From Bos javanicus (Eukaryota; Chordata; Mammalia; Artiodactyla; Bovidae), in NCBI RefSeq assembly GCF_032452875.1, contig NC_083885.1, positions 65,455,625 to 65,519,624 of the forward strand: a stretch of DNA of 64,000 nt, given 5' to 3'. Positions 45,442 to 56,067 of the stretch are shown piece after piece; the first letter of the stretch is position 1, and the number at the start of each line of letters is the position of its first letter. Under the pieces are notes generated by a model. It saw nothing but the letters and a program-made list of their open reading frames with translations, had not been told where the DNA came from and made no database searches. Both the position numbers and the translations under genes were made by a program.

Positions 45442-46086
45442 CTAATCAGCAACAACTAGGAATATGCTGAAGTCTGTATATGAAGATGGAAAGGACCTTA
45501 GAAACCAAACATTGCATATGGTGGTGAAGAAGTCTGGGGTGATACCAATGACCCAGTCTGGAATGCCTGGCTTAGTGCTGCTGTCCCTGTGAGGAACTTC
45601 CCAAGCAGGAGGGTGACATGCATGGGTGGAAATGAAGCTGGAGTCCCTGGTGGTAAGGCAGGAAGATGTGTGTAATTCATGGTCAGGACACAGGAGACAG
45701 AGTCCTTGCGCTGAGGGGTAGAAGTCAGTGTATACATGCAGTGTAGAGGAACCACTCTCATGAAAGGTCTGGCAGTAGTGAGCACTTGTGTAAGTCCCTC
45801 ACAGCATTGGTTTGGCTATGGTACAGGCAGGGCTTATGCGGTGGGGAGTGGGAGTGCTGAAGCGTTAAGATGGAGGTGTTCTTTTAGTCCCCAAACTTAG
45901 CGGTGGGGAGAGGCAGCAGAGGAGTGAAATGACCAGACCCCCCAAATCCTGAACCAGGCAACACTGAATCCCAGATCCATATCCATTGTGCCAAGATCGC
46001 TGAGATCACAAACAGATGATACTGTGTCTCTGTGCTTCCTCTCTAGAAAGAGTCCATTTGATGCAGAGATTCTTTGCACCTTCTAA

Positions 46087-46398
46087 CAACCAGTCCATCC
46101 TAAAGGACATCAGTCCTGGGTGTTCATTGGAAAGACTGATGTTGAAGCTGAAATTCCAATATTTTGGCCACCTGATGCGAAGAGCTGACTCATTGGAAAA
46201 GACCTTGATGCTGGGAAAGATTGAGGGCAGGAGGAGAAGGGAATGACAGAGGATGAGATGGTTGGATGGCATCACTGACTCCATGGACGTGGGTTTGGGT
46301 GGACTCCAGGAGTTGGTGATGGACAGGGAGGCCTGGCGTGCTGCAATTCATGGGGTCACAAAGAGCAGAACATGACTGAGTGACTGAACTGAACTGAA
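46087..46398 (+). mobile_element. BovB LINE 3' end
   Basis: ccagtccatcctaaaggaca to gagtgactgaactgaactga. Lies just downstream of the unit 4 finger remnant. Confidence 0.88.
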
Positions 46399-46414
46399 GA
46401 GCCTTAAACTCCTT

Positions 46415-47313
46415 CAAAGTCACAGCCAGCCATATTTGGGATATTCATAAGGTTCTTTCTCCAATGTGAAATCTCTGATGAACAAAGAGACTGGATTTAC
46501 TAATAAAAGATTTCCTGCATTCACTGCATTCATAAGGTCTTTCTCCAGTGTGAACTCTCTGATGACAATGAAGATTTGAACTACCAATAAGACATTTCCC
46601 ACATTCACTGCACTCGTAAATTTCTCCAAGATGGATTTTCCTATGGGAACTGAGGTGGTGGATTTGGTAAAGGATGTCCTAAATTCTCCAGGCTTATATA
46701 GCCTTTCTCTCCTGTAAATGCCCTGATGATAATGAAAACCAGGCAGAAAAGTGTATGATTTCCCACATACTTTACACTCATAAGGCCTTTCTCCAGTATG
46801 AGTTCTCTGATGTTCAATGAAAGAGTACTCACTGGTAAAAGATTTATCATATTCCTTGAACTGATATGGCTTTTCTGCAGTGTGGATTTTCCTATGGCTA
46901 CTGAGCTCCCAGCTTTGGTAAAATGTGCTTCAACTAAAAGATACAAAGTGTCATAACTAAGACCCAGCACAGCCAAATAAATAAATAAATATATATTTTT
47001 AAATGTGGGTCTGCCCATACCATATCGGCAGGATTTCTCCCCAACATGCTGCTTCTGGTGCTGCTGAATGTTGGCAGTGAAACAGAATTATTTCCCACAT
47101 GACCCACATACACATACAGCAGTTTCCTGCCTGCTGTTTGTTCCTTGTTCTTCAGCCAAATGCAAAATGTCTCTCAAGACTAGAATGCACATCTTACAGA
47201 GCTAGACCTTCTCAGGAGACAAACCTGTGCTGGATGTCCTCATCTGTGAGACTCCTTCTGCAATTCGCTCTGTTCAAAAGGTGTCTCCTTATCCTGAACT
47301 CCATGCCAAGAAC
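46415..47313 (-). pseudogene. C2H2 zinc-finger exon remnant, unit 4
   Basis: Acceptor ttgttttcag is still present (exon start 47313) with leader GSWHGVQDKETPFEQ, but the frame then breaks (SELQKESHR-stop). The spacer words (LAEEQGTN-like, FTANIQQHQKQH-like) persist at 47040-47200. A SINE tail at 46925-47005 interrupts the exon. Only a few fingers remain: two are readable (YECSECGKCLIGSSNLHCH and YECSECRKSFISKSSLFVH, about 46455-46620), ending ERTL-stop. With the damaged KRAB exon at 59704-59829, this unit cannot encode a KRAB-ZNF protein. Confidence 0.88.
46925..47005 (+). mobile_element. CHR-type SINE tail in finger remnant
   Basis: cataactaagacccagcacagcc followed by (AAAT)n-like tail. Confidence 0.65.
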
Positions 47314-47945
47314 CTGAAAACAAAGAAGTGGTAAAGAAGTCCTTGTTGACTTTTTTGGAGGGAAGGATGACATCACAAATCCATGTCGGACACGTGAAAG
47401 AACCACTGCCCAGGAGTATGTTCGGAAATAGGCTTGGAGTCAAATTGAGGAAGCACCTGCAAGAATCGTAGGCTGCAGTGAAACTGGGAAAACTGGGAAG
47501 TAGTAGAAATGACAAATTGACAAAAGGTCAAGAATAGACAAAGATGAGAGAAATGATTTGTAGCCACTGACGATGGCACCATGACACTTGTCCAAAGGAA
47601 GAAAGGCATTCTATCTGGTATGAACACAGACCTGATATCAAGCCCTCACCCAGCTGCCGTTTATTTCCCCAGGGTACCTCTGAGCACTTTATGTTGAGAC
47701 CAGAATGATGTCCATACCATGAAGCCCCAAGGACTCTCCATTGCAAGCTGAAAGACTACACAGGACACAAACTATACAACTTCTAACTCAGTCAAGATGG
47801 GTGAATGGTAACACTGGCCCAGAGGAACTCAGTAACACAATATATGGCATTTAAATATTACATTAAAAAAATCCAGTGGATCCAGGGAAAGGGATGGACA
47901 GTGGATAGAATTTAGGAATTTTGGGAATCTATCTCCACCAAAACG
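47314..47945. other. Intron next to unit 4 finger remnant
   Basis: Homologous to the same intron in unit 1 (5600-6470; shared agaaatgacaagttg/aaattgac and tcaagaatagac-type words). No gene. Confidence 0.5.
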
Positions 47946-47961
47946 TATTAATAATTGTACT

Positions 47962-48230
47962 GCTGCTGCTAAGTCGCTTCAGTCGTGTCCGACTCTGTGC
48001 GACCCCAGAGACGGCAGCCCACCAGGCTCCCCGTCCCTGGGATTCTCCAGGCAAGAACACTGGAGTGGGTTGCCATTTCCTTCTCCAGTGCATGAAAGTG
48101 AAAAGTGAAAGTGAAGTCGCTCAGTCGTATCCGACTCCTAGCGACCGCATGGACTGCAGCCCACCAGGCTCCTCCATCCATGGGATTTTCCAGGCAAGAG
48201 TACTGGAGTGGGTTGCCATTGCCTTCTCCG
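47962..48230 (-). mobile_element. Bov-A2 SINE
   Basis: Reverse orientation; perfect 12-bp TSD AATAATTGTACT at 47950-47961 and 48231-48242. Confidence 0.95.
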
Positions 48231-48254
48231 AATAATTGTACTAACAGAGTCTAA

Positions 48255-49215
48255 TTTATCTAACACTTTTGCAACTATTGAGCCTACTGAATATCTGCAG
48301 TGTCCCACAAAACAGAGGTTGAAGAGATAAAGATTCATAACCAGAATCAGATATCACATGGAGGTTAAGATGATCACATTGGGAATATGAAATAATTATG
48401 AATAAGCTAATTAACCTCTGCTAAAGAATAAAGAAAACAGCATACCATACCAGAAGGACAATGTAAGTTGAGAAGTGAGAATTCTAACAGAGGAACCAAA
48501 AAACAAAGCTACAGTCAAGTACACTGTAACTGAAATGAAGAATGACTGTGATGCACATATTATTCATAGGCTGAACACAACCGAGAAAAGGATGTTTCAG
48601 CTTGATTTTCTCTTAGTAGAAACTTCCAAAACTAAAAAGCAAACAAAAAAATGATAGAAAATAAAATGAAAAACACCAGAACATTCAAGACCTGTGGGAA
48701 AATTGCAAAAGGTTTAACATACACATATGGAAACATGTCAAAGAGAAAAAGAAAAAAGAATAGAAGAAATTATTGAGGCAATAATGATGAAGAAATTTTA
48801 ATCCAATTAATGTTAGATACCAACCCATAGATCCACAAAGCTCACAAACCACCGGACAGATTGAAATAAAAAAAACTACAGGTAAGTATATCACATTCAA
48901 ATGCAGGAAATAAAAAAGAATCCTCAAGGAAGCCACAGGAATAAATGGCTTTTAGAGAAGCAACAAAAACAATGACATTTGAATTCTCCTCAGAAATCAG
49001 GCAAATAAGAATGGTATGGAGTTAAAATATTTAAAGTACAGTGGGTGTGGTGATTATGATGGGGTTTGGGGAGGGTGGACATCCCCAATCTAGAGTTTAA
49101 TATCCGTAACATTAATCTTTAAGAGTGATGGTGAAACACTTTCTTAGACACAGAAAAATGGTGGGAATATAGTAGAGGAAATCCTTTAGACAGATGAAAA
49201 ATGACATCAACTAAA
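48255..49215 (+). mobile_element. L1 ORF1-region remnant
   Basis: actgtaactgaaatgaagaatg ... gaaacttccaaaactaaaaagc ... gacctgtgggaaaattgcaaaagg ... cctcaaggaagccacagg: L1 ORF1 and inter-ORF text, not open. Confidence 0.75.
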
Positions 49216-49226
49216 AATCTGGGCTT

Positions 49227-49372
49227 CAGACTTCCCTGGTGGTCCAGTGGCTAAGACTCCATGTTCCCAATGCAGGGGGCCTGGGGTCAATCCCTGCCTG
49301 GTCAGGGAACTAGATCCCACATATTCCAACTAAGACCCTGTGCAGCCAAAATAAATAAAAATAAATACTTTT
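49227..49372 (+). mobile_element. CHR-type SINE
   Basis: gacttccctggtggtccagtgg head, tail gcagccaaaataaataaaaa. Confidence 0.85.
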
Positions 49373-49489
49373 TTAAAAATCTGGGTTTCATAGAGAAAGT
49401 AAGAGCCTCAGAGAATTAAAAAATTTCACTGACATATAACTGCAATGGAACACTGTATATCTTCAAACTGTATAACATGATTTGATCTT

Positions 49490-49693
49490 GGCTTCCCTGA
49501 TGGCTCAGATGGTAAAGAATCTGCCTGCAATGCAAGAGACCTGGGTTCAACCCCTATGTCAGGAAGATTTACTGGAGAAGGGAATGGCTACCTACTCCAG
49601 TATTCTTGCCTGGAGAATTCCATGGACAGAGGAGCCTGGCAGGCTACTGTCCTTCGGGTCACAAAGAGTTGGACACAACTGAGCGACTAAGCA
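49490..49693 (+). mobile_element. Bov-tA SINE
   Basis: ggcttccctgatggctcagatg, tRNA-like ctgggttcaacccc, Bov-A body ending caactgagcgactaagcac. Confidence 0.9.
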
Positions 49694-49816
49694 CTGCATA
49701 TACACTGCACTAACTAACAAATTAACTTTAGTTACCAGAGTTACAACTTTTTTCCCATGATGACAACTTTTAAGAACCACTCTCTTAGAAACTTCTGAAT
49801 ATACAGTATGGTTTTT

Positions 49817-49940
49817 GGACTTTCCTGGCAGTCCAGAGGTTAGGACTCTACACTTACACTACAGAGGATGAGGATTCGATCCTTTGTCAGGGAACTAGAT
49901 CCCACAAGCAACTCATCTAAATAAATAATTAATTAAATAT
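49817..49940 (+). mobile_element. CHR-type SINE, short
   Basis: gactttcctggcagtccagagg head, ggattcgatcctt B-box region, A/T-rich tail. Confidence 0.8.
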
Positions 49941-50700
49941 AAGATACAGTTTTGTTAATGAGTCATCATGCTGTGCATTACGTTAAAAAATTCATTCATC
50001 TTATAAGTAGAAATCTATAATTTCTCACACCCTTCACTTATCAATGGACCTTCCCCCTCTTTGGCAAGCATCAATTGTTAGTCTGTATCTAAGTTTGGTG
50101 TTGTTGATATTATTTTAAATATTCAACATGTTAGAATAATCATGCTGCTACTGCTGCTAAGTCGCTTCAGTCGTGTCCAACTCTGTGCGACCCCATAGAC
50201 GGCAGCCCACTAGGCTCCCCGGTCCCTGGGATTCTCCAGGCAAGAACACTGGAGTGGGTTGCCATTTCCTTCTCCAATGCATGAAAGTAAAGTGAAAGTT
50301 AAATTGCTCAGTCGTATCCGACTCTTAGCGACCCCATGGACTTCAGCCTACCAGGCTCCTCCATCCATGGGATTTTCCAGGCAAGAATACTGGAGTGGGG
50401 TGCCATTGCCTTCTCCTAGAATAATCATACAGTACAGTTAATCCTGGACCTAACTGGATTAGAACTGCTTGGACCCACTCATATATGGATTTTTTTTTAA
50501 CATGGATATTTTTCAATAAATACAGATGACTACAGGATCTATACTTGGAAGAATCATAAATGCAAAAACTTCAGAATCGGAGAGCTGACTATGGGACTTT
50601 AGCATCCAATGATTTCAGTATAGGCAGGGGCTCCTGGAACCAATCCTCTGTGGAAGCAGAGGGACAATTGAGAAAAATAATAAAAAAGAAGAGAGAAAGC
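49941..50700 (-). mobile_element. L1 3' region, reverse, shared with unit 2
   Basis: Same text as 18760-19200 (agtctgtatct-agtttggtgttg, atttttcaataaatacag); a Bov-A2 interrupts it at 50144-50416. Confidence 0.65.
50144..50416 (-). mobile_element. Bov-A2 SINE
   Basis: Reverse orientation; perfect TSD TAGAATAATCAT at 50132-50143 and 50417-50428. Confidence 0.95.
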
Positions 50701-50789
50701 AATTAGGAGTTTTAAAAATTATAAGGTATTCAAATCACCCAGGAAGCCGCAAAGTGTTACGTGATAGTGGATTTCAGTTCAGTTGCTCA

Positions 50790-51175
50790 GTTGTGTTTGA
50801 TATAACTGGATATATGGACACCTATAGACTACTAGTTTACTCCATCCAAAAACAACACATAGTCTTCTCATGCTGCCATATATAACATTCACAAGACAGA
50901 CCACATCCTAACCCAGAAAACGTACCTTTAACAACTTTGAAACAACAGAAATCATGGAATGTCTTTTCTCAGAGCACAGAGGAATTAACACTAGAAATCA
51001 GTAACACAAAGATAGCTGGAAAAAATCCCAAAATACTGAGAATTAAACAATATACTTTCAAATAAAACATGAGTCAAAGAGGAATTCCCCAAAGAAGAAA
51101 TTTTGAGATAAATTTTTAAGTATTTCAACACTTCAAAATACAGTGAAAGCAGTGTTGATAAGGCAATTTATCTAT
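50790..51175 (+). mobile_element. L1 ORF2 remnant, left part
   Basis: ataactggatatatggacacc ... cagaaatcatggaatgtcttt ... gtgaaagcagtgttgataagg. Counterpart of 36740-37175 in unit 3. It continues at 51425. Confidence 0.8.
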
Positions 51176-51424
51176 ATTTTTTTCTTCTTTTTTCTTAATA
51201 TATATATAATTTAACCACTGGACCAGCAGGGAATTCCCGAAAACATTGTAAGTACAGTTGACTTACAATGTTTCAAGCATGCAGCAAGATGATTCCGTTA
51301 TAGATATATACATACATTATTTTGCAATTATTTTCCATTATAAGTTATTACAAGCTATTGACTATACTTCCCTGTGCTATACAGTAAACCTTTGTCACTT
51401 GTTGCATATCTATTTTTTAGATTA
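51176..51424 (-). mobile_element. L1 3' end, reverse, nested
   Basis: Antisense L1 3' UTR (gttgacttacaatgtttcaag, ttccctgtgctatacagtaaac) splitting the L1 at gcaattt[ag]t, which appears on both sides as a short TSD. Confidence 0.75.
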
Positions 51425-51679
51425 GAAATCTAGCATTCTAGCAATTTGTAGCACTGAATGCAGATATCAGAAAAGACCTAAAATCAATTAGCTGTGCTTC
51501 TACCTTATGAAATCACAATAGGAGAAAACTAAATCCAAAGGAAGAAGAAAAAAAATACTTAAAAATCAACAGAGAAAAATCAACAAAGCCTCCCAAATGT
51601 TGGTTCTTTAATATGACTGACAAAATAAAAAAATTCTGTTCACTGTAAACATGAAAACAAGATAGGATGCAAACTACTA
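51425..51679 (+). mobile_element. L1 ORF2 remnant, right part
   Basis: gtagcactgaatgcagatatc ... tggttctttaatatgactgac; interrupted at its right end by the retrovirus. Confidence 0.75.
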
Positions 51680-52226
51680 ATGAAGAAGGAATTCACAGGG
51701 CCTGGACTCCATCTTAGGCCTGTTCATGCTGATCACGCTCGGCCACCTTTCCAATGGGCTCTGAACTCTGTGTTTAGTGCCTATGGAAACAACAACAGAA
51801 GGATAAGACCCCCTCCAGACAGGGGAACCTTGAAGATCGCATCTAGGTTACTCATCGCCTAAGAGAAAACATGCACTAATCACCCCTTCCTCCAGACAGG
51901 CCATAAGTTTTCTGTATCTATCAGAGTGTAACCTCAGGTTTATTGATTATTGGCTAACTGTTTGACTGTTTGAGCACATGAGCACATAGCACGTGAATCA
52001 TGGGGTTATTGGGATTGTATTTTCCTTGGTTTATGTGAGTCTCAAGGAATTTGGAGTGGTGGGTTCAGACACGAACACATGGGGTATAAAAGACTTTCGC
52101 AAATGCTGGTCGGGGTCCTTGGCTAAGAGGAGACTCTGCTATGGACCCGCCGGTGTAATAACTGCACTCCACTATCTGCATTGTCCTTCTGAGTGAGTTT
52201 CTTTCCCGGAACGCGTGGCTACAACA
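51680..52226 (+). mobile_element. 5' LTR of class I endogenous retrovirus
   Basis: TATA box ggtataaaag at 52083-52092, U5-like sequence and a terminal ...aacgcgtggctacaaca directly followed by TT and the primer-binding site, the usual end of an LTR. The left edge (a TG near 51680) is inferred. No second copy of this LTR was found in the window. Confidence 0.7.
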
Positions 52227-52228
52227 TT

Positions 52229-52246
52229 TGGTGCATGGGCTGGGAA
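52229..52246 (+). other. Retroviral primer-binding site, tRNA-Gly type
   Basis: TGGTGCATGGGCTGGGAA, 16 of 18 bases complementary to the 3' end (with CCA) of vertebrate tRNA-Gly(GCC). Two bases after the LTR end, as expected. Confidence 0.75.
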
Positions 52247-53124
52247 ACTCCTCACTTTGAGGAGACAGGTCTCATTTGAGGCCACCCTGAGGCTTTGTGG
52301 CTTGAATCTCCTAGAGGAGGGAAGGCCCCTCGCCCCTCTAGAAGAATTCAGCCTTTCAACGCCCCGTTTCTTCTCTTTGGCAGGTAGTGAACGGCATCAA
52401 GGGAACTGAGCGCTCAGGTGAGGAGGAACCCACCTGGCAGGGTGGAAGAGGGGGCCTGATCACCCCCTGGGAGGGACTAGAAGGGGCACGGACCCACAGG
52501 GGCCTGGAATAGGCAGGAAGCAGCGATCGCTTGGTACATAGGTCGACGAGCGTGCTAGGTTTAGGAAGGAAATTTGTGAAGGTCATCTAGGAGTTGTGTC
52601 CACGCTGTCTCAGGGAAAATTATTACCAGCGATCGCCAGGGGATTTTTAGGATAGGAAACTGGTCCTTGTATGCTCGTATTCTGCCCTCCCCCAGGAGGT
52701 GTCCCGTCTGCCCTGAAATTCTTGATCCCCTTGGAATTGTTAGGCTAGAAGGAGGGGGATTAAATAAGTGAGTATGAATTGGCTTTCCCAGAGATGGCCT
52801 GGGACATGGGATATTTAACCCATCTGTGTTTACATCCGCACCTGATCAAGCCCACCAAGGCAGAACGGACTTTAAGGGAGAAACAGTCTTGGATCACGTG
52901 GTGGTATTCTGGTTCGACTGTCCTGACCGGCATGTGAAGGCATGCCTATCCCCCTTCTCCTTCTGGGATCTGGCAGGTAAGGCCCTTCTCACCCCAATTA
53001 GGAAGGAGGCAGAATGGCAATTTAAGTGTCATTGAGTGGAAATATCGGAAGTGCATAGGGTACTGAGAACTTCGTAGACAGAACGAAAAGGAAAAGTAGA
53101 AGAAGGTCTGTGAAGGTAAGCAGG
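52247..53124 (+). mobile_element. ERV 5' leader (between PBS and gag)
   Basis: About 880 bp without a maintained frame. ORFs at 52215-52409 and 52826-53035 show no domain. A packaging signal would lie here but cannot be called by eye. Confidence 0.55.
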
Positions 53125-54084
53125 ATGGAAGGAAATGAATCTAAGGCAACTGTATAGGAGCGCATGATTAAAAATTTAAAGAAGGGATTCGGAGGAGACT
53201 ATGGGGTGAAGATGAAGCCTAACCACCTCCACATACTCTGTGGGGTTGAATGGCCCCCTGTGGGAGTAGGACGGCCACCAGAGAACACCATGAACTTACA
53301 AATAGTGGAAGCAGCCTATACAGTAGTCACAGGACAGCCAGGACACTTGGATCAACATCCATATATTGACTCATGGCTCGGGTTAGCTCAAGGCCCTCCT
53401 ACTTGGACAAGGTTCTGTATCCAGAAGGGAAAGGGAAAAATATTAATGGCACAAAAATTGATAATAAAAAAGGAAATTCTACAGGATTTGGACGGGGACG
53501 ACCTGATCCCTTCCCCATACTGGATAATGATGCGCCTGCCTTCCAGTGCTCCACCAGGACCGGAGGCCGCCTTAATGCCCCATCCAGGGCCAGGTGAAGT
53601 CCTGCAGCAGCCACTGCTCCTCCGCCAGCTCTCCCTGAGGTCGTAGAGCCGCCACCTCGGCAGGCTCCGATCCCGGTGACAGAAGCCTCTGGCCAACACT
53701 TCCAGGATCCGGCTCCAGCCAAACCGCCCAAGCTATACCCGCCTCTCCTGGTGAGCACTGACAAGAAGGGGAGGGAGACGTTGGAATTAAGCAGAGACTG
53801 CGCTCTGCCAGAGAGCCGGAGGGAACGAAAGAGAACAGACAAGAGATTTGCAGTGCTAGCTGCTGCTCTGGGAAAGTCTATCTCGGGCTCTCCAGAAAAC
53901 CTCATCTGCCCCAGGGACAGGACAGTCCTTCAACCGGTCCCAACGGAGGTCTCGGGTCCCGTTACAGCCAAACCAGTGTGCCTGGTGCCAAGCTTTTGGC
54001 CACTGGAAGAATGAATGCTCTAAGGCAAGGAAGGAAGAGGAAGCTCCCGCAGTGGTGGGGCTTGCTGACTTGGAAATTAAATAG
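53125..54084 (+). pseudogene. gag: ERV gag remnant (matrix, proline-rich, nucleocapsid)
   Basis: Apparent start ATG 53125. A UAG at 53155-53157 stops it after ten codons; the same frame then continues to 53646 with a matrix-like region (GVEWPPVGVGRPPE, about 53248-53290). A proline-rich stretch follows in another frame. Most of the capsid is missing: about 960 bp here against roughly 1.6 kb usual for a gamma-type gag. The nucleocapsid has a complete CCHC knuckle, CAWCQAFGHWKNEC (53977-54018). The frame ends in UAG (54082-54084), in frame with the protease. Not functional. Confidence 0.8.
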
Positions 54085-54480
54085 GGCTGCCGGGGCTCAG
54101 AGATATCAGGTCCCCGAGAACCCATGGTAACCTTAAAAGTGGGGGACCGAAACATTGACTTCATGGTGGATACAGGAGCAGAACTGTCGGTAGTAACAAA
54201 ATCTGTGGCACCACTGTCCAAAAAGACTACCGCTGTAACTGAGTATCGGGAGAAGACATGACTAAATCTTTTTGCCAGCCCAGAAAATGTCAGATGGGGG
54301 CACCAAGTCCTGAGTGCCCAGTACCCCTGTTGGGAAGAGACTTGCTCTCCGAACTAGGAGCACAAGTGACTTTCTCCCCTGAGGAGAGGCCCACCTTCCG
54401 GATGGACACTATGACTTATTTGCTCTCTCTCTCTCAATATCACCCCAACATAAGTGAAGGTTGCATGAGCCTCTGAAGGA
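54085..54480 (+). pseudogene. pro: ERV protease remnant
   Basis: In frame after the gag UAG; aspartic protease active site DTGA at 54169-54180 within MVDTGAELSVV. The later GRDLLSELGAQV motif (about 54325-54365) is in a shifted frame, so it is broken. Confidence 0.82.
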
Positions 54481-54559
54481 AGAACTGGTGGGCCAGAAGA
54501 GCATGAGAGCGAGCTAATTCAATTATTCCCTGAGGTCTGGGCGGAAGACAATCCCCACC

Positions 54560-55330
54560 TCCTCCCTCCAGGCTGGCTAAACATCAAGCCCCAGTGATAA
54601 TAGAAATCAAACCAGGCACCATCCCGGTCAGAAAATGCCAGAACCTGATACCGATAGAGGCCTGGGCCAGCATACTGCCCCACATCAATAGATTGAAACA
54701 AGCGGGCATTCTATTAGAGCCAGTCGTCTTGGAATACGCTGATCCTGCCAGTCAAAAAGGAAGGAGGACAGGACTATAGGCCTGTACAGGATCTCAGGCT
54801 AGTCAACCAGGCTACTGTGACTTTACACCCCACTGTTCCAAATCCCTGTACCTTCCTTAGCCTCCTCCCGCTGAGGACTAAAGTTTATACTCGCCTAGAT
54901 CTCAAGGATGCCTTCTTCTGCGTACGCCTCGCCCCAGCGTCACAGCCCTTCTTTGCCTTTGAATGGGAAGATCCAGTTGGGGGCACCAAGCAACAGCTCA
55001 TCTGGACTCCCCCACAAGGGTTTAAGAACTTCCCAGCCATCTTTGGGGATGCCTTGGCTTCTGACCTGAACTTATTCCATCCAGAAGAATATGGATGTTG
55101 GCTCCTACAGTATGGAGATGACCTGCTGCTGGCTGCTGAGACCAAGGGAAAATGCTGGGAAGGGACAAAAGCACCGCCCCAGCTGCTGATGGAAGCAGGT
55201 TCCCGGGTGTCGAAGAAGAAGGCCCAGATCTGCAAGGAGGAGGTCAGGTATCTGGGGTTCGTTTTAAAGGACACAAGGTTCCACACCCTAGTTGGGTCCT
55301 ATATACTGATGGCACTAGCCTCATAAAACA
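54560..55330 (+). pseudogene. pol: ERV reverse transcriptase and RNase H remnant
   Basis: Fragments include the fingers/palm text IPIEAWASILPHINRLKQAGI, then TRLDLKDAFF (the first catalytic Asp region, about 54889-54918) and a YGDD box at 55111-55122, with KEEVRYLGFVLK after it. Stops and frame changes occur near 54776 and 55326. At about 55270 the sequence jumps from the RT end straight into an RNase H-like YTDGTS (about 55301), so the connection and much of RNase H are deleted. Confidence 0.85.
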
Positions 55331-55339
55331 AGGACAACG

Positions 55340-56067
55340 GCTGTCAGGTTAGCCAAAGCGGAAGGGGCCATCAAGACTGAAAAGGGATGGTGGGAATTGC
55401 CAAGTGGCAAATTATTGGTACCAGAGGAGCTGGCACCCACTCTGGTAAGCCAAACACACCAAGCGACCCACCTAGGCCATGCTGCCCGCTCACAGGTTAA
55501 TGCTGCCTCTCGGGTATTCAGACAAAAACCTCCGGGGATTCAGTGGAAAGGCACGCTGCCCTTTGAACACCTGGGAGTGGACTTCACTGAAATGAAACCT
55601 CACCGACACTACGTTACCTGCTGGTCACGGTATGTGCGTTCTCGGGATGGGCAGAAGCTTTTCCTACCTGGACTGAAAGAGCATCAGAAGTAGCCCGGTG
55701 CCTGCTTAGGGAAATAGTTCCCAGATTTGAACTTCCTACCAGCATTGGTTCAGACAATGACCCGGCTTTTGTAGCTGATTTAGTACAACAAGTAAGCAAA
55801 ACTTTAAACATCAAATGGAAACTGCACACTGCCTATAGGCCCAGAGTTCTGAGATGGTAGAATGAACCAACCGGACATTAAAGAGACTCTCCAAGTGGAT
55901 CATAGAGACTGACTGCTCCTGGGTGGACTTGCCTCTGACGGCTCTGCTCAGACTCAGTGGGACGACCCCACAGTCCCATGGCTCTTCTCTGTAGGAAATT
56001 GTGTATGGGAGGCCCTCTCCCATAATAAAACAGGTGTCAACAAATTTGCCTCAGGTAAGGGGGAATA
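55340..56067 (+). pseudogene. pol: ERV integrase remnant, N-terminal and core part
   Basis: HQATHLGH (zinc-binding-type His region, about 55460-55485), LPFEHLGVDFTEMK with the first core Asp (about 55560-55600), GSDNDPAF with the second Asp (about 55748-55770), then a broken region with in-frame stops near 55858. Interrupted at 56067 by a BovB; the reading text resumes at 58053. Confidence 0.82.

Noticed and set aside
54593..55326. ERV pol as an intact gene
   Set aside because: Several stops, frame changes and a deletion between RT and RNase H.
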